The notes under the pieces: generated by a model
What the model saw: only the letters and a program-made list of their open reading frames with translations
Databases searched by the model: none
What the model was told of the DNA's origin: nothing
Translations under genes and position numbers: made by a program
Part shown: positions 1 through 5,150 of the stretch, piece after piece
Layout: each line of letters begins with the position of its first letter
How positions within the stretch are numbered: position 1 is the stretch's first letter
Assembly (NCBI GenBank): GCA_947474445.1
Contig: CANJJY010000286.1
Span: 1 to 6,141 of the forward strand
Length of the DNA: 6,141 bases
Origin: Oligoflexaceae bacterium
GTDB taxonomy: Bacteria > Bdellovibrionota_B > Oligoflexia > Oligoflexales > Oligoflexaceae
Reading direction: 5' to 3'

Positions 1-41
1 CCATCGCGGGCTTCGATAAGGGATACCAGTCACATGGCTAA
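1..41 (+). CDS. atpA: ATP synthase F1 alpha subunit, C-terminal end only (partial)
   Basis: The first bases can be read in frame from position 3 as a short tail (I-A-G-F-D-K-G-Y-Q-S-H-G) ending in TAA at 39-41. The pattern Ile-x-x-Phe-x-Lys-x-aromatic close to a stop resembles the final helix of bacterial F1 alpha subunits, and atpA directly precedes atpG in most bacterial atp operons. The stop lies inside the atpG start region, giving an 8-base overlap that would suit translational coupling. Only twelve residues are visible, so the call rests mainly on gene order plus this weak tail similarity. Another frame closes at 17-19 and cannot be excluded. Confidence 0.6.
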   Translation, partial: IAGFDKGYQSHG

Positions 42-897
42 CCTGAAGGACATCAAGCGAAGGATTGGAAGCGTAAAGAGTACGCAGAAGATCACGAACG
101 CGATGAAGCTCGTTTCAGCGGCAAAATTTGCGCGAGCTAGTCATGCTGCCGAGGCAGCCCGGCCCTACGCAAAAGCTCTCGACCGCGTAGTCGAAAAGTT
201 GCTCCTGGGGCAAACAGAGCTTAATTCACCCTTGCTTCGGCAAAGCGATGAAAAGCGCGTTTTGATCCTGATGCTGGCGACCGACCGCGGCCTCTGTGGC
301 GGTTTAAACTCGAACCTTGCTAAAGCGGTGCAGCTTTTCGTCGCCGAAAAGACCAAGCAGGGCGCACGGTGCGATCTCTATGCGTGCGGTCGCCGGGCTA
401 TGAGTTTTGGGAAAAAGTGGAAGCTGTCCATGGTCGCTCAAAAAGAAAAGGTTCTCGAGCGAGGCAATGTGAATACGGCTCGAGAACTCGCGCGGGAAAT
501 CGTTTCTCTCTTTGAAGACGAAACCTACGATCGCGTTTATCTTGCATTTCCCTATTTCCGCTCGGCACTCGACCAAACTCCGACCATCACTCAGGTACTG
601 CCAGCGCCGGTACCGGCTGTTTCCAAGAATGATCCGGCAACAGGAAATCTAATTGTCGAGCCAGGTATTGAGGAGCTACTCGATAAACTCCTCGAGCGGA
701 GACTGGTCAGTAGTCTGTTGAGCTCGCTCTTGAGTGCTGTTGCCTCGGAACATGGAGCGCGTATGACTGCAATGGACTCGGCTACCAATAACGCTAAGGA
801 AGTCATTCGTAAATTGACGTTGCAGTATAACCGTGCACGCCAGGCTGCGATTACTAAAGAGCTGATTGAAATCATCAGCGGTGCCGAGGCTCTGTAA
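34..897 (+). CDS. atpG: F-type ATP synthase gamma subunit (central stalk)
   Basis: This is the central rotor shaft of F1, which turns inside the alpha3-beta3 ring and couples proton flow through Fo to ATP synthesis at the inner face of the membrane. The 287-residue length is normal for the family. The N-terminal helix (about 5-55) carries the typical K-R-R-I-x-S-V-K-S-T-Q-K-I-T-x-A-M-K-L-V-S-A-A-K pattern. The Rossmann-like middle domain contains D-R-G-L-C-G-G-L-N at 84-92. The C-terminal helix (about 210-287) ends in the family signature I-T-x-E-L-I-E-I-I-S-G-A at 273-284. The ATG at 34 is supported by the conserved M-A-N-L-K-D-I-K-R-R start and an AAGGGA ribosome site at 18-23. It follows atpA with an 8-base overlap and precedes atpD by 35 bases. 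The gene contains a 10-bp inverted repeat at 451-487. Nothing suggests damage. Confidence 0.97.
   Translation: MANLKDIKRRIGSVKSTQKITNAMKLVSAAKFARASHAAEAARPYAKALDRVVEKLLLGQTELNSPLLRQSDEKRVLILMLATDRGLCGGLNSNLAKAVQLFVAEKTKQGARCDLYACGRRAMSFGKKWKLSMVAQKEKVLERGNVNTARELAREIVSLFEDETYDRVYLAFPYFRSALDQTPTITQVLPAPVPAVSKNDPATGNLIVEPGIEELLDKLLERRLVSSLLSSLLSAVASEHGARMTAMDSATNNAKEVIRKLTLQYNRARQAAITKELIEIISGAEAL
451..487 (+). repeat. perfect 10-bp inverted repeat inside atpG
   Basis: The arms GTTCTCGAGC (451-460) and GCTCGAGAAC (478-487) are exact reverse complements separated by 17 bases, and each contains a CTCGAG hexamer. In atpG this covers roughly codons 140-151. It could form an mRNA hairpin within the coding region, or could be a chance result of the Leu-Glu and Ala-Arg-Glu codons used here. 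No T run follows, so it is not a standard terminator. Confidence 0.55.
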
Positions 898-920
898 TCT
901 GAATTCTCAATACATTGATC

Positions 921-926
921 AAGGAG
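921..926 (+). promoter_or_regulatory. strong ribosome binding site for atpD
   Basis: AAGGAG lies six bases before the ATG at 933 and is a near-ideal Shine-Dalgarno match, the best in the window. It decides the atpD start in favour of 933 over an in-frame TTG at 915, which would place this site inside the coding region. Beta is needed in three copies per complex and gamma in one, so strong initiation fits the expected stoichiometry; that link is an inference. Confidence 0.85.
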
Positions 927-932
927 ATACAT

Positions 933-2336
933 ATGCAAGCGGGAACTATAGTTCAGGTCATGGGACCGGTTGTCGACGTAGAGTTTCCTTCGGGCGTACT
1001 ACCCCCCATTTACAATGCTTTGCGACTCACTAACCCTCTGATTAATAAAGAGGAAAACAACCTCGTTTTAGAAGTTGCGCAGCACTTAGGCCAAAACGTT
1101 GTCCGGACGATTGCCATGGATAGTACCGAAGGTCTGACGCGGGGAACCCCAGTCAACGACACCGGCGGCCAAATTACTGTTCCAGTTGGCAAAGCGGCTC
1201 TTGGCCGGATCCTCAATGTGATCGGCGAGCCAGTGGATGATGCGGGCCCAGTACACGCGACAAAGCGCTATCCTATCCACAGAGATGCACCAAAGTTCAC
1301 CGAACTTTCCGTTCAAACAGAGGTTCTTGAAACTGGAATTAAAGTTGTAGACCTGATCGCCCCCTATGCAAAGGGCGGTAAAATTGGTCTGTTCGGTGGA
1401 GCGGGCGTTGGCAAGACTGTCCTTATCCTCGAACTGATCAACAACGTCGCAACTCACCACGGCGGTTTTTCGGTTTTCGGTGGAGTTGGCGAGAGAACGC
1501 GTGAAGGTAACGATCTTTATCACGAAATGAAAGATTCGGGAGTTATCGATAAGACAGCTCTCGTCTTTGGTCAAATGAACGAGCCACCGGGCGCGCGGGC
1601 GCGGGTTGCATTAAGTGCGCTTTCGATCGCTGAATACTTCCGTGACGAAGAGAACCAAGATGTTCTCTTGTTTATTGACAACATCTTTCGGTTTACCCAG
1701 GCGGGCTCTGAAGTTTCGGCGCTGTTAGGCCGTATCCCTTCAGCGGTAGGATATCAACCGACTCTGGCCAGCGAGATGGGTGAACTGCAGGAACGCATTA
1801 CGACCACGAACAACGGTTCGATTACATCTGTTCAAGCTGTCTACGTACCCGCGGATGACTATACGGATCCGGCTCCGGCGACAACTTTTGCTCACTTGGA
1901 TGCTTCAACCGTTCTTTCACGTCAGATCGCTGAGCTTGGGATCTACCCGGCTGTCGATCCGCTGGGCTCCAACTCCCGGATGCTCGATCCAAACGTGGTC
2001 GGAGAAGAGCATTATCAGACGGCACGACGCGTTCAAGCCATCCTGAACAGATATAAAGAACTTCTCGATATCATTGCGATTTTGGGAATGGATGAGCTCT
2101 CAGAAGAAGATAAGCTGACGGTTGCGCGGGCTCGTAAGATTCAAAGATTTATGAGCCAACCATTTACTGTTGCCGAGCAGTTTACTGGAAACCCCGGCAA
2201 ATATGTGAAGCGCTCCGATACGATCCGTGGCTTTAAGGGGATCTGCGATGGTCAATACGATCATATTCCCGAGCAAGCTTTCCTGTATGTCGGAACAATT
2301 GAAGAAGTAGTCGAAAAAGCGAAGAACATCCAATAA
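933..2336 (+). CDS. atpD: F-type ATP synthase beta subunit (catalytic)
   Basis: This is the catalytic subunit of F1, which makes or hydrolyses ATP at three sites shared with alpha. The 467-residue protein has the N-terminal beta-barrel (about 1-80). The nucleotide-binding domain carries the P-loop G-G-A-G-V-G-K-T at 155-162. The catalytic glutamate is E187 in G-E-R-T-R-E-G-N-D-L, and Walker B is L-L-F-I-D-N at 245-250 with D249. The alpha/beta signature P-A-V-D-P-L-G-S-N-S lies at 339-348. The C-terminal helical domain has a perfect D-E-L-S-E-E-D at 387-393, the region that contacts gamma. The start at 933 is chosen for the AAGGAG site just upstream and the standard Met-x-x-Gly-x-Ile-x-Q-V-x-G-P beginning. 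All catalytic residues I could check are present. It lies between atpG and atpC in the usual order, with only 15 bases to atpC. Confidence 0.98.
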   Translation: MQAGTIVQVMGPVVDVEFPSGVLPPIYNALRLTNPLINKEENNLVLEVAQHLGQNVVRTIAMDSTEGLTRGTPVNDTGGQITVPVGKAALGRILNVIGEPVDDAGPVHATKRYPIHRDAPKFTELSVQTEVLETGIKVVDLIAPYAKGGKIGLFGGAGVGKTVLILELINNVATHHGGFSVFGGVGERTREGNDLYHEMKDSGVIDKTALVFGQMNEPPGARARVALSALSIAEYFRDEENQDVLLFIDNIFRFTQAGSEVSALLGRIPSAVGYQPTLASEMGELQERITTTNNGSITSVQAVYVPADDYTDPAPATTFAHLDASTVLSRQIAELGIYPAVDPLGSNSRMLDPNVVGEEHYQTARRVQAILNRYKELLDIIAILGMDELSEEDKLTVARARKIQRFMSQPFTVAEQFTGNPGKYVKRSDTIRGFKGICDGQYDHIPEQAFLYVGTIEEVVEKAKNIQ

Positions 2337-2351
2337 GTAGCGGAATTTAAT

Positions 2352-2789
2352 ATGGCAGCATCCAGTTTTGAGCTCAAGGTGCTGTCGCCAAGCCGTCAGC
2401 TGATGGCCATCCGGGCGACTGCGATTACATTGCCTGGTACTCTGGGTTATATGACCATACTTCCTGACCATGCAGCGATGATTGCTGAGTTGGACATAGG
2501 GGAAGTTGTGGTTCTGAGCTCAGACGCCGGTGATAACGAACGTTTTTTTATCGCGGGTGGATACGTTGAGGTAGAGAATAACCAAGTCAACGTGCTTGCG
2601 GATGTGATTGAAAAGGCTCAGGAGATCGATGCAGGCCGGGCCGAGCAAGCACTCAAGCGAGCTTCAGAGAGATTATCTCAACTTGAGACCTCACTTGATC
2701 TAGAGCGAGCCAATCGGTCACTGAAGCGAGCGGAAACCCGCGTCTTCATTGCTGCCACCATGGCAAGCACGGCACGACTCCAAGGTTAA
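2352..2789 (+). CDS. atpC: F-type ATP synthase epsilon subunit
   Basis: This is the small rotor subunit that sits with gamma on the c-ring and, in bacteria, can inhibit ATP hydrolysis through its C-terminal helices. The 145-residue length is typical. The N-terminal beta-sandwich (about 1-86) shows the family landmarks: F-E-L-K-V-L-S-P at 6-13, a G-x-x-G-Y-M-T-I-L-P-D-H segment ending at H40, G-G-Y-V-E-V at 69-74 and V-N-V-L-A-D at 79-84. The rest (about 88-138) is rich in Ala, Arg, Glu and Leu and fits the two-helix C-terminal hairpin. The ATG is only 15 bases after atpD and has no clear Shine-Dalgarno site (a weak CGGA at 2341-2344), so translation is probably coupled to atpD. It is the last gene of the operon and is followed by a hairpin at 2804-2828. 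Confidence 0.96.
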   Translation: MAASSFELKVLSPSRQLMAIRATAITLPGTLGYMTILPDHAAMIAELDIGEVVVLSSDAGDNERFFIAGGYVEVENNQVNVLADVIEKAQEIDAGRAEQALKRASERLSQLETSLDLERANRSLKRAETRVFIAATMASTARLQG

Positions 2790-2803
2790 AGCTTATGAAC
2801 TCA

Positions 2804-2828
2804 AGAGGAAAGCTGCGTGCTTTCCTCT
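2804..2828 (+). terminator. hairpin after atpC, probable operon terminator
   Basis: Perfect 10-bp arms AGAGGAAAGC (2804-2813) and GCTTTCCTCT (2819-2828) close a 5-base loop, starting 14 bases after the atpC stop. The position is right for ending the atp operon. The following bases are G-T-T-T-C-C-T-C-C and not an uninterrupted T run, so intrinsic termination may be incomplete and some transcription could continue into the glycosyltransferase gene. It might alternatively act as a 3'-end stabiliser. Confidence 0.65.
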
Positions 2829-2852
2829 GTTTCCTCCTGCTCGTTTAAAGTA

Positions 2853-2881
2853 TTGCCGATTTCGCACGCTCTTCCTATCAT
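2853..2881 (+). promoter_or_regulatory. possible sigma70-type promoter for the glycosyltransferase operon
   Basis: TTGCCG (2853-2858) and TATCAT (2876-2881) are separated by exactly 17 bases and match the -35 and -10 consensus at four and five of six positions. They lie between the atpC hairpin and the next gene, giving an expected transcript start near 2888 and a leader of about 50 bases. This is a by-eye match only. The rest of the 147-base gap is pyrimidine-rich and shows no other clear element. Confidence 0.35.
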
Positions 2882-2936
2882 CCTCGCAGAAGTATAGCTG
2901 ACTCTCTCATATCATACCTTTTTCAGAGGCTGCCCC

Positions 2937-4043
2937 ATGGAACATACTATTGTTTGGGATAGCTTTGGATTGCAGTCGCGCTTTTCAGGTGTGGGGCGAC
3001 ACGCTTTTGAGCTGAATAGGGCTTTGGCTAACCGGGGCTTCATACCTCATATCCTTCCGTCTCACCCGAAGCTTGATCCCGCCTTTGCAAAGCAGCTTGC
3101 TCTCGCGCCTTCTCCTTGGCAGGCGGACTGGATGCGGTTCAAACCCTTTTCACTTTGGCGTGCATCGCGGCAGCTCAATGATCTCGGTGAGGTCAGACGT
3201 GGTGTGATTCATGGTCTCAGCAATTTCAACCTCCCTACTACTAACTCGAGATGGCCTTGGCGGAAGGTGCTGACCGTTCACGATATGATTCCGTTCTTGG
3301 AACCCCGCGTTGTTTCCCAAAACTTATCGACATTCCTGCGTTGGCAAATGCCCCGCGCATTAAAGCGTGCGGATTTCGTCATTTGCGTCTCGCGATGGAC
3401 GGAGGAGAGTCTACTGACCTTATTTCCAGAGGTGAGAGGGCGAACACGGCTCGTTCCGAACGGCTTGGAAGCCTCTTCTTCGTTGACTCCAATCTCCCTT
3501 TCACGGGCCGAAAAAGACAGTCAGGGATCGAACCGCCGACTTTTGACAATCAGCCGCGACGAAACCTACAAGCGCCTTACATGGGTCGGGCAGCTCCTTG
3601 CGATGCTCCCTCACTCTTTTTCGTGGGATGTTGTTACCGATGCAGGAGGGGCGAAAAGGCTCGGGCAAGACTTTGGGCACCTTGCAGAAAGACTAAGGAT
3701 TCATCAACAAATCAGCGATAATGAGCTGCAAGCTCTGCATGACCACAGCGATGTCTACGTTCATCCCAGTCTTTGGGAAGGCTACTGCCTCCCTGCAGCT
3801 CAAGCAATTCAAAGCGGGGTGCCTGTTCTCTACGTTCAAGGAAGTGGAATAGACGAGACTGTGGGGGAGGCTGGGCAGGGAATGTCAAGGAGCTCAAGCA
3901 TTCAACAGTGGGTCGATACCATTATTGATATGACACAGACGACGTTTGACTGGAAGAAGGCTTGCCAATCACGCTGTCTCACTTTTGCAACATGGGACGA
4001 GGTAGCTGCGCGAACCCTCCAAGTCTATGATATCCTCGAGTGA
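2937..4043 (+). CDS. GT4-family glycosyltransferase (GT-B fold)
   Basis: Likely transfers a sugar from a nucleotide-activated donor to a growing surface polysaccharide, lipopolysaccharide or glycolipid on the cytoplasmic side of the membrane. Donor and acceptor are unknown. The 368-residue protein shows an N-terminal acceptor domain with the glycine motif S-G-V-G-R-H at 17-22, H-G-L-S-N-F at 92-97 and V-H-D-M-I-P at 114-119. The C-terminal donor domain has the Arg/Lys phosphate-binding pair R207 and K212, the block H-P-S-L-W-E-G-Y-C-L-P at 276-286, and G-S-G-I-D-E-T-V-G at 302-310. The second glutamate of the EX7E motif is Gln (E281, Q289). There is no signal peptide or obvious membrane segment. 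The start has AGAGG at 2925-2929, seven bases upstream. The stop is 29 bases before the preferred start of the SDR gene, so the two are probably co-transcribed. The family assignment is firm; the mannosyltransferase-like impression from the motifs is weaker. Confidence 0.9.
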   Translation: MEHTIVWDSFGLQSRFSGVGRHAFELNRALANRGFIPHILPSHPKLDPAFAKQLALAPSPWQADWMRFKPFSLWRASRQLNDLGEVRRGVIHGLSNFNLPTTNSRWPWRKVLTVHDMIPFLEPRVVSQNLSTFLRWQMPRALKRADFVICVSRWTEESLLTLFPEVRGRTRLVPNGLEASSSLTPISLSRAEKDSQGSNRRLLTISRDETYKRLTWVGQLLAMLPHSFSWDVVTDAGGAKRLGQDFGHLAERLRIHQQISDNELQALHDHSDVYVHPSLWEGYCLPAAQAIQSGVPVLYVQGSGIDETVGEAGQGMSRSSSIQQWVDTIIDMTQTTFDWKKACQSRCLTFATWDEVAARTLQVYDILE

Positions 4044-4060
4044 TCAAAGCACGTTCCCAC

Positions 4061-4066
4061 GGGAGA
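4061..4066 (+). promoter_or_regulatory. ribosome binding site favouring the GTG start at 4073
   Basis: GGGAGA lies six bases before a GTG at 4073, good spacing for initiation. The alternative in-frame GTG at 4040, which overlaps the preceding stop as GTGA, has no purine-rich site upstream. This site is the main reason for choosing the shorter SDR protein. Confidence 0.6.
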
Positions 4067-4072
4067 CTAAAC

Positions 4073-5056
4073 GTGAGCAAAGTTCCCCAGTCCGACTCGG
4101 AAAAGGAGACTCTGCTAGTCGCTGGATCGGCTGGTTTTGTTGGCAAAGCTCTTCTCAGGCGCCTCGCGGAAAAGCATCGGCCGGTCGTTAGCCTCTACAA
4201 TGCCCATCTACCTGAGGCGATGGCATACACAACGCCTATATTTGCTGATATTTTGCGGCCAGAATTCCTTCCAAGTGCCCTGCATAATACAAAGACCGTG
4301 GTGCACCTGGCCTGGAGCCAGTCTTTCCACTCACGGTGGGAAGAAGCTCTGTGGGGCCACGAAGGGACTAAGCAAGATAGCCGCAACATTCAGATGGTGA
4401 AAAATCTGGTCCAGGCCATGGAAGAGGCTGGAACGCAAAGAATCATTTTCTTGAGTGCCCTCGGCGCCAGGCGAGATGCCGAGTCATGGTATCTTCAGGA
4501 AAAATACTTTGCTGAAGCAGTGATATTGAATTCACGCATTCCAGAAAAAATCATCCTCCGTTCGTCCTTGGTGTTCAGTGATTTAAGCGCCAAAGATCGC
4601 TTCGTATCGACGATTGAAAGATTAATGCGCTTTCCCTGGTTTTATCCGGTACCACGCTGTCGCGAAAAGCTTGCGCCCATTCACGTCTTTGATCTATGTG
4701 AAACAATCACTAAATTGATTGATTTGGAAATGCGCGAGAGTGCTTATCTGCTCGAGATCGATGGTGGGGAAGCACTCGCCCTCGAAGACATGTTCCGCTA
4801 TATCTCTCAAGGGATAGGTAAGGGGACGCATATTGCATTACGGGGACTGCTTGGACAGACCTTGGCGCCATTGATAGAAAGCTTAAACCGACGATCGCAG
4901 AAGGATTTGCCGCAACTGCGAGACCTTCTTACGATTGGCCATCAACGAGCACCTGAAGCCGCACTGAACAACCCTATGTTCAATGCTTTGCCCAGACAAA
5001 CGCGTCGATTTAAGGAATCAATGACGGCAGGTGCCCCAGAGGTACCGCCGCACTGA
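4073..5056 (+). CDS. NAD(P)-binding extended/atypical SDR protein (epimerase- or NDUFA9-like)
   Basis: A Rossmann-fold protein of the short-chain dehydrogenase/reductase superfamily, 327 residues from the GTG at 4073. The dinucleotide-binding motif is A-G-S-A-G-F-V-G at 17-24, with Ala where extended SDRs usually have Thr. A V-V-H-L-A strand lies at 76-80. The active-site set is Ser128 in F-L-S-A-L-G-A, with Tyr140 and Lys144 as Y-L-Q-E-K. Further on are I-L-R-S-S-L-V-F at 161-168 and P-I-H-V-F-D-L at 202-208. The S-A-L-G-A block and the R-S-S-L-V-F / P-I-H-V-F-D pattern recall atypical SDRs near NDUFA9 as much as sugar epimerases. With a glycosyltransferase 29 bases upstream, modification of a nucleotide sugar or lipid intermediate is plausible, but the substrate is unknown. 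A longer version starting at GTG 4040 would add 11 residues and overlap the glycosyltransferase by 4 bases. Confidence 0.85.
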   Translation: MSKVPQSDSEKETLLVAGSAGFVGKALLRRLAEKHRPVVSLYNAHLPEAMAYTTPIFADILRPEFLPSALHNTKTVVHLAWSQSFHSRWEEALWGHEGTKQDSRNIQMVKNLVQAMEEAGTQRIIFLSALGARRDAESWYLQEKYFAEAVILNSRIPEKIILRSSLVFSDLSAKDRFVSTIERLMRFPWFYPVPRCREKLAPIHVFDLCETITKLIDLEMRESAYLLEIDGGEALALEDMFRYISQGIGKGTHIALRGLLGQTLAPLIESLNRRSQKDLPQLRDLLTIGHQRAPEAALNNPMFNALPRQTRRFKESMTAGAPEVPPH

Positions 5057-5092
5057 GTATGGGAAAAGTCTCAAATCAAGGTCCAAATAGAA

Positions 5093-5131
5093 AAAATGCC
5101 TTATTCTTCCATGGGAAGAATAAGGCATTTT
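5093..5131. terminator. bidirectional intrinsic terminator between convergent genes
   Basis: Perfect 18-bp arms (5093-5110 and 5114-5131) enclose a 3-base ATG loop. The plus strand leaves the stem with TTTT followed by an AT-rich stretch, and the minus strand leaves it with TTTTTT, so a U tract is available in both directions. It sits 36 bases after the SDR stop and 19 bases beyond the ftsZ stop, as expected for an element shared by two convergent transcripts. Confidence 0.9.
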
Positions 5132-5150
5132 AATTTATCAAAAATTGAGG

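Noticed and set aside
915..932. A longer atpD start at TTG 915
   Set aside because: The strong AAGGAG at 921-926 would fall inside the coding region, and beta subunits normally begin at the Met encoded at 933.
921..935. Resemblance of the atpD leader to the T7 gene 10 / expression-vector ribosome site
   Set aside because: The match is short and lacks part of the vector sequence. The flanking sequence is continuous native atp operon, so it is a chance similarity to a consensus site and not a cloning artefact.
1086..1574. A 162-codon minus-strand open frame opposite atpD
   Set aside because: The plus-strand atpD protein is fully conserved across this stretch, and the antisense product shows no family features or ribosome site.
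3251..3721. A 156-codon open frame on the plus strand inside the glycosyltransferase gene
   Set aside because: It lies wholly within a gene with clear GT4 motifs, in another frame, and its translation has no recognisable domain pattern. It is a shadow frame.
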